Source of the DNA: Myxococcales bacterium | Lineage (GTDB): Bacteria; Myxococcota; Polyangia; HGW-17; SLPX01 | Direction: 5' to 3' | Length of the DNA stretch: 64,000 nucleotides | NCBI GenBank assembly: GCA_007131745.1 | Contig: SLPX01000035.1 | Location: 28,810 to 92,809, forward strand | Shown here: positions 25,725 through 33,786 of the stretch, in pieces | How positions within the stretch are numbered: the stretch's first letter is position 1 | Layout: every line of letters begins with the position of its first letter | The notes under the pieces: model-generated | The model's database searches: none | Told to the model about the DNA's origin: nothing | What the model saw: only the letters and a program-made list of their open reading frames with translations | Made by a program: the position numbers and the translations under genes

Positions 25725-27347
25725 CTGCCGTCGGTAACAGGTCACATATCCGGCCTCAAAGCCCATCAACTCAAAGCGCTGGAGAGGATATACCGAAGAA
25801 AGGTACCTTCTTCTGCTGTCTTGACCCATGATTTGGCAAGGTTTTTGTGTCTTCTCTCCAGGGACATGGGAAGACAGATAGGTCTTTTTATTGATCGCAA
25901 GGGACAAGTTGAAAACGTTTTCGTGGGGGATGCCGACAGAATTTACCTTCCTGATTTCGGCAGGGTAAGAGCTGGAAAAGGAAGATTTAGGGGACTCAGG
26001 CTCGTACATACACACCTAAGTGGTGAACCTGTCAATGAAGATGACTTGACGGATCTTACCCTCTTGCGTTTGGACATGGTGGCCGCTGTATCACTTGAGG
26101 CCGAAGATCAGCCGGTACAGATAAGTCTCGCATATCTTCTACCGGAAGGAAGTACTTCCGAATTTCAGCGCTTGGGACCTGTTCCACTGGACAAACTGGA
26201 CCTGGATTTCGGAGAAACCATAAGTTCTCTCGAAGAAGAGTTTGCAAGAACCAGGGATGAACAATATTCCGCAGAAAAACTTCCTTGGGCCATCCTGGTT
26301 CATGCAAGCAATCTACCGGCAGTGGAGGCCGAAAGCAGAATCAAAGAAATGCGAGACTTGGCCCGAACGGCAGGCCTCGCAATCGTGGACGTGGTCAGAC
26401 AACGTCGAAAATCTCCTGACCCCAAGTATGCGGTAGGAAAAGGGAAACTTGAGGAAATCCTGCTCAGGGCCATGCAAAAAGGAGTTGATACTCTAATTTT
26501 CGAACCCGATCTCAGGGCAAGCCAGGCACGTGCGATCACCGACATGACCGATCTGAAAGTCTTGGACAGGACGATGCTGATTCTTGATATCTTCGCCCAG
26601 AGAGCAGTGACAAAAGCCGGCAAAGTCCAAGTGGAGCTGGCCCAGTTAAAATATGCATTGCCTCGCTTGGTAGCAAAAAACACCATGATGAGCAGGCTCA
26701 CGGGGGGCATCGGCGGAAGAGGCCCCGGAGAAACCAAGCTCGAGATCAACCGCCGCCGTGCCAGAAAAAGAATACAGGACCTTGAGAAGGATATAGAAAA
26801 AATCTCACAACAACGAACGCTGAGAAGAAAGCGACGCAATAACAAGAACCTGCCAGTAGTTGCGCTTGTCGGTTACACCAACGCGGGAAAATCCACCCTG
26901 TTAAACACCTTGACGAAAAGCAGCGTTCTGACCGAAAACTCTCTTTTTGCCACCCTTGATCCCACAAGCCGCAGACTCCGATTCCCACAGGATCGACAGA
27001 TTATCATCACAGATACCGTCGGTTTCTTACACGAATTACCCGAAGAACTTGTGAAAGCCTTCAAGGCTACACTGGAAGAACTTTATGACGCCCATTTAAT
27101 TGTACATGTGGTGGATGCAGCAGATCCGCGGTTCGAAGAAAAGCAGGAAGCGGTGGAACAGATTCTTGAGCATATGAATCTCGCACAGACACCCCGAATA
27201 ACCGCATACAACAAATTCGATAAAATCGGTGAATCTGTCCGGAAAGAGCAATTCAGGCGCAACGCGGATATGCTCATTTCAGCCCTTGACGCCGAAACAA
27301 CCCGCCCCCTTCTCGCCCAAATCGAAAAAACAATCTGGGCCGGCTGA
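25725..27347 (+). CDS. hflX: ribosome-associated GTPase HflX, probable CTG start
   Basis: HflX binds the 50S subunit and splits stalled ribosomes using GTP. The G domain has the P-loop GYTNAGKSTLLN, the DTVGF switch motif (ITDTVGFLHELPEELV) and YNKFDKI as G4. The N-terminal domain includes the glycine-rich GGIGGRGPGETKLE. Homologous sequence (GLKAHQLKALERIYRRKVPS) runs upstream of the first standard start codon, a TTG at 25821, and no ATG, GTG or TTG lies between it and an in-frame TAA at 25716. The CTG at 25725 has AAAGG nine bases upstream and is the best start. With it the protein has 540 residues, as in longer deltaproteobacterial HflX. A conservative annotation would start at 25821. Confidence 0.88.
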   Translation: MPSVTGHISGLKAHQLKALERIYRRKVPSSAVLTHDLARFLCLLSRDMGRQIGLFIDRKGQVENVFVGDADRIYLPDFGRVRAGKGRFRGLRLVHTHLSGEPVNEDDLTDLTLLRLDMVAAVSLEAEDQPVQISLAYLLPEGSTSEFQRLGPVPLDKLDLDFGETISSLEEEFARTRDEQYSAEKLPWAILVHASNLPAVEAESRIKEMRDLARTAGLAIVDVVRQRRKSPDPKYAVGKGKLEEILLRAMQKGVDTLIFEPDLRASQARAITDMTDLKVLDRTMLILDIFAQRAVTKAGKVQVELAQLKYALPRLVAKNTMMSRLTGGIGGRGPGETKLEINRRRARKRIQDLEKDIEKISQQRTLRRKRRNNKNLPVVALVGYTNAGKSTLLNTLTKSSVLTENSLFATLDPTSRRLRFPQDRQIIITDTVGFLHELPEELVKAFKATLEELYDAHLIVHVVDAADPRFEEKQEAVEQILEHMNLAQTPRITAYNKFDKIGESVRKEQFRRNADMLISALDAETTRPLLAQIEKTIWAG

Positions 27348-27383
27348 CCGCATAAAGGTCCGCAAAAAAAGGGGCAATCGTTT

Positions 27384-28175
27384 CTATTTTGGAACCGCCT
27401 TCAAAATCGCCTTACCCTCTTTGACAACCACGCAAAACTCTACGTTCCGGGAACCGTGTTTTTCACGGATGGATGAAAGTTGCTTGTCTATGGATCGAAC
27501 CATCTTGTCGTAGGTCAAACCCTTGATCGGTTGCCCTGTTTTCTTTCTTGCATCAATGTAAGCATCATAGAGCCCCTTAAAAGATCCGTCCGCTTTGGAT
27601 TCTTCCTCTTTGATGCGCGGTGCCAAAGCCTCAATAGGAAGTGGGGGCGGAGATGCTTTTGTCGGTGGTTGAGTGGGTTGTTTCACTGCCGGCCCGTTTT
27701 GATCCGCTTTGGTAGACGCTTCCTGCACACCATTTTCGCGGGCGGCTTTTTGCGCCTCTATTTCACGCGCCTCTTTCATGTATTTCATCAAGGCCACTTC
27801 CACCTCACTCGCGGTACGGGCCTTTAGCAGATCTTTGGCCTGAACACCCCGCTTCCTCAAATCTCTCTGTATCCTTGCCAGATCCCTTCTGTATCTACCT
27901 TCGTCTATTTCCCTCTGAATCCGGTTCCAGTGACTTTGATAGGTCGTGTACCGCTGAATGAGCATTCGAAGTTTGAATTTCTGAGCTGTGTTGCCCATCA
28001 CCTCTGAGCGAAGCGCCCTGATTGTTCGTTCCGCTGCTTTAGCGTCTTTTATAGGCGCAAACCTCTCCAGCCCCAAAAAATAAAGCTCATAACGCACCTT
28101 GAGCTTCTCAATGGATTCTTCAAGTTGAGATAATATCTTTCCAAAATGTACCGACATGACATGACATTCTAACAT
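27384..28175 (-). CDS. coiled-coil protein with MXAN_5187-type C-terminal domain
   Basis: Function unknown. The N-terminal 140 residues are helical (ILSQLEESIEKLKVRYELYF, then RYTTYQSHWNRIQREIDEGR). A Pro-rich linker (QPTQPPTKASPPPLP) leads to a compact C-terminal domain of about 70 residues: LYDAYIDARKKTGQPIKGLT, YDKMVRSIDKQLSSIREKHG, VEFCVVVKEGKAILKAV. This pattern matches what I know as the MXAN_5187 C-terminal family of myxobacteria and relatives. The first ATG at 28175 or the one at 28157 could be the start; neither has a good ribosome site. Convergent with hflX and divergent from the lipoprotein gene at 28298. Confidence 0.75.
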   Translation of the reverse strand: MLECHVMSVHFGKILSQLEESIEKLKVRYELYFLGLERFAPIKDAKAAERTIRALRSEVMGNTAQKFKLRMLIQRYTTYQSHWNRIQREIDEGRYRRDLARIQRDLRKRGVQAKDLLKARTASEVEVALMKYMKEAREIEAQKAARENGVQEASTKADQNGPAVKQPTQPPTKASPPPLPIEALAPRIKEEESKADGSFKGLYDAYIDARKKTGQPIKGLTYDKMVRSIDKQLSSIREKHGSRNVEFCVVVKEGKAILKAVPK

Positions 28176-28297
28176 GAATTTCGTATGAGGGCGTATTTTT
28201 GGTTTCGATAACTGTTTCCCGCCACTTTTTAAAGTATCCGAAAACCAGGCATACGATTTCTTTGATCTTGCTTAGGTTTTTACGTATCTTGTTTAGT

Positions 28298-28990
28298 ATG
28301 ACTTTAAAACTTTCATATTTTCCGCTCGTTTTACTATTACTATCCCTCATCCCGCATTATACAGCCTGCGGGGATGTAGACGGGGGAAAAGGCGGGTTTT
28401 CCGGCATGAGCACCTGCCAAGACATTGAAGAACGGTTTCATTTTCGGGTTTTCGTGCCTCCATGGAAACATGTCAGGGAATACCTGTGCGAGGATGGAGA
28501 TTTCCGCAGTTGCAATCTCTGGACCCCGACAGGCCGTTTCGTGTTTGTTGTTTCAGACTCTCCGTTCGTGAGTTTTGACTCAGAAATAATAACCTCCCTG
28601 ACGATCGAAGAAATCTCTTCATCAGGTTCGACTTCGACGGAAAAGCTTTTGAAAGAAATTGCAGCCGACGCGAATGCATTTTTGGATCCTTTCTCCGAAG
28701 AAGAAGATGTTCAAATACATGAAACCCTCGACGGACTGAAAGTCTACGATGTATACTGGCGACAGATCCGGTTTTTCGAGGGAAAAACATACGACTGGCA
28801 TAGGCGGGATTCGTTTATCGAAATAATTCCAGGCCTGGTGTATCATCTGGAGTTCTTTTCGCTGTTTACGATGAAACGTCCCGAGTTTGATTTGCTGGTG
28901 AAATCTTTTACGCTCGGCCCTGCTCCGGACGGCGCGCCTCGCTGCCATTGCATGGACGAAAGGGCTGATCCTCCAGAGCCTTGTATTTAG
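28298..28990 (+). CDS. lipoprotein of unknown function
   Basis: Starts at the ATG at 28298 rather than an in-frame TTG at 28199, because a normal signal peptide begins here (FPLVLLLLSLIPHYTAC) and ends in a lipobox-like YTAC. The mature 205 residues contain a mixed alpha/beta domain (FVFVVSDSPFVSFDSEIITS ... VYDVYWRQIRFFEGKTYDWH) with a few cysteines at the end (RCHCMDERADPPEPC). No family recognised. The next gene begins one base after its stop and encodes another exported protein, so the pair is probably an operon. Confidence 0.7.
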   Translation: MTLKLSYFPLVLLLLSLIPHYTACGDVDGGKGGFSGMSTCQDIEERFHFRVFVPPWKHVREYLCEDGDFRSCNLWTPTGRFVFVVSDSPFVSFDSEIITSLTIEEISSSGSTSTEKLLKEIAADANAFLDPFSEEEDVQIHETLDGLKVYDVYWRQIRFFEGKTYDWHRRDSFIEIIPGLVYHLEFFSLFTMKRPEFDLLVKSFTLGPAPDGAPRCHCMDERADPPEPCI

Positions 28991-28991
28991 G

Positions 28992-29717
28992 ATGCACATG
29001 CAAAAAATCGGGCTTCAAAGCATCAAAGCTTGCCCAAAAAACAAATTTTCGTACCCCAAGGCATGTCTGTGGATAATGCTAACCGCGGGTTTTCTCTTTT
29101 GCCGACCGGGTTTCGCTTCCCCTGATTTTCTCATCGATGACGATCCCGGGCTGGACCTGGCCCTAAAACAACAGATGAAGACCCCCGAAAAAAGCCGTCT
29201 TGAAAAACTCTCGGATCGGATGTGGCAATTCGGCCCCCGGATGACCCTAGGATACCGCTGGAGCAAATCAGCGTGCGCTGTTTCTGCATGTCCATTTCAT
29301 CAGTTCTCTCTGGTGTTTCATCCGTTCGCTATAGCGGGTCCGAAAAATCCGGTTTTCCGCACCGTTCGGCTCGGCATCGGAATCGAAGGGGGCGGAGAAA
29401 CAACCCAGACCAGGGAAAAGTGGTGGAGCCGCAACCATTCTCTGGCAGCGATTCTCTCCTTCGGTGTTCAGTTTCCACAAAGGGTGACTCCTTTTGCGGA
29501 TTTCGTAATGACGCTAGGCGCTTTGCATCGCAACATATACAATCAGGATTTGTTTCATTTCGCTCATTCAATGGGTATCGAGGCAGGCGTCTCGATTTTT
29601 CCATTGTCGAGACTCCAAGTCACCGCAGCCGTGGGATGGCGCAGATGGGTCATCAAGACAGACACGGATTCCTTGTATTATGATTCCTTTACATTTATTA
29701 CCGGCGTGGGTTTTTAA
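28992..29717 (+). CDS. predicted outer-membrane beta-barrel-like protein, unknown function
   Basis: Unrecognised, 241 residues. An N-terminal hydrophobic segment (ACLWIMLTAGFLFCRPGFAS) is a signal peptide. The mature part has alternating beta-strand patterns (RMTLGYRWSKS, RTVRLGIGIEGGGET, SLAAILSFGVQF, LQVTAAVGWRRWVIK) and ends in GVGF; a C-terminal Phe is typical of outer-membrane beta-barrels recognised by the Bam machinery. It follows the lipoprotein at 28298 almost without gap, suggesting a joint envelope role. The start could also be the second ATG at 28998. Confidence 0.65.
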   Translation: MHMQKIGLQSIKACPKNKFSYPKACLWIMLTAGFLFCRPGFASPDFLIDDDPGLDLALKQQMKTPEKSRLEKLSDRMWQFGPRMTLGYRWSKSACAVSACPFHQFSLVFHPFAIAGPKNPVFRTVRLGIGIEGGGETTQTREKWWSRNHSLAAILSFGVQFPQRVTPFADFVMTLGALHRNIYNQDLFHFAHSMGIEAGVSIFPLSRLQVTAAVGWRRWVIKTDTDSLYYDSFTFITGVGF

Positions 29718-29738
29718 AGGGGTTTGACACATTTTTTT

Positions 29739-29753
29739 TTCAGTTTCCGATAA
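29739..29753 (+). promoter_or_regulatory. 15-bp motif shared by two upstream regions, copy 1
   Basis: TTCAGTTTCCGATAA lies 35 bases before the ATG of the FlhB-like gene and recurs exactly at 30965-30979 before the gene at 31029. The flanks also agree (ACATTTT a few bases upstream of both). CCGATAA resembles the -10 of flagellar sigma-28 promoters, but no TAAA sits at the right distance, so the sigma factor is open. Confidence 0.45.
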
Positions 29754-29788
29754 TGGGATCAACATTCGCTCGTCGTTAGGAGGAAGAA

Positions 29789-30856
29789 ATGGCGGATCCT
29801 AGACCAGGCGGAGAGCCGACTGAAAAACCAACCCCAAAAAGACTGCGGGATGCGCGAAAAAAAGGACAGGTCGCAAAAAGCAGGGATTTTTCCGGTGTGT
29901 TCGTTTTCTGGGCTGGTTTGACGGTTATCATAATGACGGCATCCAACAGCGCGGCTCGCATGATGTTGATTTTGAGAACCTGTTTCACGTCCGCAGAAAA
30001 CCCAAGCTCTTCCCTGCTGCGTGCACATCTTGATTTGAGCTTGACCCAGATGTTTTTGATCCTTGCGCCCATTGTCGGCGCTGTGTTTGTCGGCTCCATT
30101 GCGGCGGGCTTTCTTCAAACCCGGGGACTATTCACACTGGAACCACTGAAGCCCAAGTTGAGTCATCTAAACATCATGAAAGGACTCGGACGACTCGTAG
30201 GCAAACAAAGCCTCTTTACTATGGCTAAAACATTATTGTTTTTCTGCGCGGCGGGTTTCCTGGCCTATTTCACGATAAGACAACAACTTCCCTCCCTGAT
30301 GCGTACTTTGGGAGCACACCCTCGGGGTATAACCACCGTAATTTTTGAAGTGTTTCAAACGCTTTGTATCAGGATGGGACTTCTGTTTGTTGTGGCTGGT
30401 ATAGCAGACTATGCTTTCAACCGGCACAGCCATCAAAAGAAAATGATGATGACAAAATACGAAGTACGCAAGGAAATGAAAGAATCCGAGGGAGATCCCC
30501 AACACAAAAACCGCCGCCGAGAAGTGCACCAGGAAATACTCGAAAGCGCAATGATTCAAAGCGTAGCAGATGCGGATTTCGTGGTCTGCAATCCTACTAA
30601 ACTGGCTCTGGCTCTCAGATACCACAGGGAAAAAGATAACGCTCCTGTAGTAATCGCCAAGGGTCAAAACCTGCTGGCCAAAAAAATCCGAGAAGCCGCC
30701 CAAAGCGCGGGTGTTCCTATTTTTCACGATGTATCTCTCGCCCGGGCACTGTGGGAACTGGACTTGAATCGAGAAATTCCTCAAGAACTTTATGAAGCAG
30801 TCGCCGTTATTCTGAAAACCATCAGTGAAGAATCTGAAAGCAACGGGCGGAAATAG
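29789..30856 (+). CDS. FlhB/SctU-family type III export switch protein, isolated
   Basis: Inner-membrane component of flagellar or injectisome export that switches substrate class. The N-terminus EPTEKPTPKRLRDARKKGQV is the family hallmark, four membrane segments follow up to about residue 215, and a cytoplasmic domain ends the protein. The autocleavage site, normally Asn-Pro-Thr-His, is here NPTK (residues 268-271, in VCNPTKLALALRYH). Asn and Pro, which carry out cleavage, are kept. Length 355 is normal. GTTAGGAGGAAG gives a strong ribosome site. No other export gene flanks it, so flhB versus sctU cannot be decided; it could serve an apparatus encoded elsewhere. Confidence 0.85.
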   Translation: MADPRPGGEPTEKPTPKRLRDARKKGQVAKSRDFSGVFVFWAGLTVIIMTASNSAARMMLILRTCFTSAENPSSSLLRAHLDLSLTQMFLILAPIVGAVFVGSIAAGFLQTRGLFTLEPLKPKLSHLNIMKGLGRLVGKQSLFTMAKTLLFFCAAGFLAYFTIRQQLPSLMRTLGAHPRGITTVIFEVFQTLCIRMGLLFVVAGIADYAFNRHSHQKKMMMTKYEVRKEMKESEGDPQHKNRRREVHQEILESAMIQSVADADFVVCNPTKLALALRYHREKDNAPVVIAKGQNLLAKKIREAAQSAGVPIFHDVSLARALWELDLNREIPQELYEAVAVILKTISEESESNGRK

Positions 30857-30964
30857 CATCTCCACCAGCCTGAACCACCACATATCAACTTCGCAAAACA
30901 CGCAAGCGCATCCATGACCAGGCGGCAATGGGTGAATCGAGTTATTTTTTCAGCAACATTTTCG

Positions 30965-30979
30965 TTCAGTTTCCGATAA
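30965..30979 (+). promoter_or_regulatory. 15-bp motif shared by two upstream regions, copy 2
   Basis: Exact copy of TTCAGTTTCCGATAA found at 29739-29753, here 49 bases before the ATG at 31029. Matching position relative to both genes suggests a shared promoter or activator site. Confidence 0.45.
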
Positions 30980-31028
30980 CAGAAGCAGATTCACTCTTTT
31001 AGATGCGAAGACTAAAGAGGTGTTTGCA

Positions 31029-31424
31029 ATGCATATAGTTCAAAAAGGAGCCGTCGGGTTGACAAAAAACCGGCACGATCTTCTTTATGGAATATCAAAA
31101 GCAGCAAGGCACAAAAAACCTCGTTCGGCCGCAGGTTTGCAAAGTACAAGCTCAAAAAAGGGCAGGGTTTCAAAATATTGCTTGGCTTCATTTCGTTCGG
31201 ACAAGCGATCGTCTTCACCTGCTCTGAAAATCATACAATCTCTAAGACAAGAGCTTAATGAAAGAAGAGGCTCATCTGAATGCCGAAAGAGAGCGAGCGA
31301 ATACTTACCCTCTGTCCTTAAAATCATCCAGGGACAAAAAAACCGCCTCGCGGATATGCTCGAATCATACCTGGCGGACAAACGCAGAGCCGGCGCTTTC
31401 TCAGGTTCGGTCATAATGGGGTAG
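31029..31424 (+). CDS. small basic protein of unknown function
   Basis: Unrecognised, 131 residues. The ATG at 31029 has AAAGAGG nine bases upstream, better than the GTG at 31020 that lies directly against that site. The protein is basic and Ser/Arg/Lys-rich in its first 70 residues (RHKKPRSAAGLQSTSSKKGR), with two helical stretches later (ALKIIQSLRQELNERRG and LPSVLKIIQGQKNRLADMLE) that look like a repeated LKIIQ helix. It lies after the FlhB-like gene, shares its upstream motif, and is followed 25 bp later by a small TPR protein. A link to type III export is possible but only from position. Confidence 0.5.
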   Translation: MHIVQKGAVGLTKNRHDLLYGISKAARHKKPRSAAGLQSTSSKKGRVSKYCLASFRSDKRSSSPALKIIQSLRQELNERRGSSECRKRASEYLPSVLKIIQGQKNRLADMLESYLADKRRAGAFSGSVIMG

Positions 31425-31449
31425 AACCTGTCGTTTCAAGGAACAAAAA

Positions 31450-31746
31450 ATGCAATCGATAATGAAAAAGAAACAAGAAGAGATATCCGGAGTTCTCCTG
31501 GACTGGTCCATGTCATATCTTGAATCGGGACGCTTTATTGAAGCTGTTTTTGCACTCGAGGAAACAACCCGCTTGAACCCGGGAGACCCCCTGGCCTGGG
31601 CAGCCCTGGCCATGGCCGCTGCACTGTCGGGCGACAGAGAAAAAGCCCGGAGATATTTCCTGGAACTGAAGGCGCGAAACCCGAACGGAAAATACGTAAA
31701 CCGGGTGCTGCCCTTTTTGGGCCATGTTTCAAACGACGAGATCTGA
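31450..31746 (+). CDS. small TPR-like protein
   Basis: 98 residues, mostly two tetratricopeptide-like helix pairs: SYLESGRFIEAVFALEETTR and LAWAALAMAAALSGDREKAR. AAGGAA precedes the ATG. Small TPR proteins of this size act as chaperones or assembly factors in type III secretion, and the upstream FlhB-like gene would fit, but the sequence alone does not show it. It is convergent with the patatin gene on the other strand. Confidence 0.6.
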   Translation: MQSIMKKKQEEISGVLLDWSMSYLESGRFIEAVFALEETTRLNPGDPLAWAALAMAAALSGDREKARRYFLELKARNPNGKYVNRVLPFLGHVSNDEI

Positions 31747-31781
31747 ACCCACGCTTCCGCACAAATACGCGTTGGACTTTT

Positions 31782-33356
31782 CTATTCAAAAAATCCTTCT
31801 CCGGGATCCATTTCAAATTCGTCACGCGCCAGTTTTCTTTTGATACGATCGGGGTTGAAAGCAAACCCGTGTCGGCTCCATTCGCTTTCCATTCTCACAA
31901 AGTCCTCGGATATCCGCTCCAAAGTCCTCCGGAAGGCTATTTTTTGTATCTCCATCCGGTAATTGTACTTCAGCGGGGATCCACTCATGAGACGCATATC
32001 ATCCTGTTCGGGCTTAAAAATGTAGAAATCCGTATCAGGATGTTTTTCCAACACACCTCCAAGCCCTTCGGTGAAACGGGTGTGAACGAGAGCTTTGAGT
32101 CCCTGAATCGCGGCGAAAACTCCGCCTTTTTCCTTCACGTATCCCGACACTGTTGAACGAATCGGGATCAGGGGATCTACGATAACAATCATTTTCGCTC
32201 CTTTTTCAAGAGCGACCTCTGCTTCGGTTGTTCGAGTATAGCTTCCATCCACGAACCAGCGACCACGTATCCATTTTGGTGAATAGAAAGGCACCAAAGC
32301 CATAGAAGCCCTGACAGCATCCGGGATCGGCACATCCTCCCACCCCTTGTCCCCAAACACAATGTGCTCGGATGTGTCCTGATCCGTTGCTCCTATGTAA
32401 AGTTCTTTTCCTAGTTTTCTGAAATCAGCCGACCTGCCTTCCCTGGCAAGCTCATTGCGGGTATGTTCCTCGATTCGATCTCCTGCAAAAAAACCACCCG
32501 GCACCGAACGAAGCGACAACGCCATTATGCCGGGAAGCCCTTTTTTGACGCGGCCCAACCCGGAGAAGAGATGTCCAATACGGGAGAGATATTCTTTCAC
32601 GTCAAAATCAAATATCACGGATTGCCCGATTGGAGCGATAGCTGTTGAATCCTGCTCAAAAGCCCTGATGAACTGTTCAGGTGGAACCCCGTTCGCAAGT
32701 ACGGAAGCAAGAATCGCACCAGCGCTTATGCCGCAATATATATCAAAATCCAACACTGACTTTCCTTCGAGGGCAAAATCCAGTGCCCTCAAAACACCCA
32801 TTTCATATATGAGCCCTTCAATACCTCCCCCGGCCAAGCATATCGCTGTTTTGCCGACCTCAGACCTTATTTCCGCTACATTGGTGACCGCTTGAAAAAA
32901 ACCGTCCGGATTCGTGGGACGAAGGCAGTAATCCCCCAGCCTCAAGCGGCCCAGACCAAAGGTCAAAGGCAATCGACACGGGTCTTCGGGAAGCAATACA
33001 AGGGTGCGCTCCCACCTCCAAGGCATTCTCCCCTGTAAGTCGATTCCCTCCTGTATCGCCTCATGAAGGTTAAATGTTCTTGTCTCCTGTATTTCTTTTC
33101 GGTCGGATTCATCCACAACCAGCACATTGAAATAATCGCTTCTTATCCGCTGGCGCGTCTCTTCCACTGTCTGGGCAAATGAGACATGGAATCTCAACTC
33201 CTGTCCATCAATGGTTCGGTTTATCTTCAGGGTTTCTCCGGAACCTTGTGTAAGCATAATGTCGGTGAGACCGATCTCGTTTATCAAGTCGGATTTGGTT
33301 TCGGCTCCGCAAAAGATCAATACCCTGATTACGGGATTTAGAAAACGCCTCTTCAT
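31782..33356 (-). CDS. patatin-like phospholipase with N-terminal extra domain
   Basis: Predicted lipid acyl hydrolase. The patatin core begins near residue 170 with the oxyanion loop GGGIEGLIYEMG, then the nucleophile elbow GISAG near 210, and the catalytic Asp in VDGSYTRT near 371, so the Ser-Asp dyad is intact. The first 170 residues form an additional domain of unknown type (VIRVLIFCGAETKSDLINEI ... FNVLVVDESDRKEI) that resembles a receiver-like alpha/beta fold in places. I choose the ATG at 33356, whose ATGA overlaps the stop of the methylmalonyl-CoA epimerase gene; a GTG at 33368 is the alternative. It ends a mutase-epimerase-patatin operon. Confidence 0.8.
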   Translation of the reverse strand: MKRRFLNPVIRVLIFCGAETKSDLINEIGLTDIMLTQGSGETLKINRTIDGQELRFHVSFAQTVEETRQRIRSDYFNVLVVDESDRKEIQETRTFNLHEAIQEGIDLQGRMPWRWERTLVLLPEDPCRLPLTFGLGRLRLGDYCLRPTNPDGFFQAVTNVAEIRSEVGKTAICLAGGGIEGLIYEMGVLRALDFALEGKSVLDFDIYCGISAGAILASVLANGVPPEQFIRAFEQDSTAIAPIGQSVIFDFDVKEYLSRIGHLFSGLGRVKKGLPGIMALSLRSVPGGFFAGDRIEEHTRNELAREGRSADFRKLGKELYIGATDQDTSEHIVFGDKGWEDVPIPDAVRASMALVPFYSPKWIRGRWFVDGSYTRTTEAEVALEKGAKMIVIVDPLIPIRSTVSGYVKEKGGVFAAIQGLKALVHTRFTEGLGGVLEKHPDTDFYIFKPEQDDMRLMSGSPLKYNYRMEIQKIAFRRTLERISEDFVRMESEWSRHGFAFNPDRIKRKLARDEFEMDPGEGFFE

Positions 33357-33772
33357 GGTTTTGCGCACTTGGATGATTCCTGGCAGAGTTCAACCAGGAC
33401 CCCATGGCCGGCCTTCGGATGTATGAAGGCTATTTGTGCCCCGTGCGCTCCTTTTTTCGGCTTATCGTCTATAAGGGGTACTCCCAAAGCTTTCATGCTT
33501 TCCAAGTCTCCATTGATATCATCCGTCCGTAGAGCCAAATGATGAATACCTTGCCCCTTTTTTTCCAGGAACTTGCCAACCGGGGAATCGGGACTCATCG
33601 GCTGCACCAACTCGATGCGAACCTGTCCGATGTTGATAAATGCCACACGAGTCTTTTGTTCGGGAACATCCTCCCTTCCGGAAACTTCAAGCCCCAAAAC
33701 CTTGCTGAAAAAGACAGCTGCTTCATCGATGTCTTCGACTGCAACGGCAATGTGATCTATTTGCGAAATCAT
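33353..33772 (-). CDS. mce: methylmalonyl-CoA epimerase
   Basis: Interconverts (S)- and (R)-methylmalonyl-CoA, feeding the mutase encoded just upstream. A vicinal-oxygen-chelate protein of 139 residues with two beta-alpha-beta-beta-beta modules: IDHIAVAVEDIDEAAVFFSK with the metal His, RIELVQPMSP with a metal Glu, GQGIHHLALRTDDI with the second metal His, and HGVLVELCQ with the final Glu. The ATG at 33772 has GGAGG six bases upstream, so the in-frame TTG at 33790 is rejected. It follows the mutase stop by 14 bases and overlaps the patatin start. Confidence 0.92.
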   Translation of the reverse strand: MISQIDHIAVAVEDIDEAAVFFSKVLGLEVSGREDVPEQKTRVAFINIGQVRIELVQPMSPDSPVGKFLEKKGQGIHHLALRTDDINGDLESMKALGVPLIDDKPKKGAHGAQIAFIHPKAGHGVLVELCQESSKCAKP

Positions 33773-33786
33773 TGAGTCCTCCGCTT

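Noticed and set aside
29715..29753. Sigma-28 flagellar promoter before the FlhB-like gene
   Set aside because: CCGATAA fits the -10, but TAAA is 28 bases away rather than about 15.
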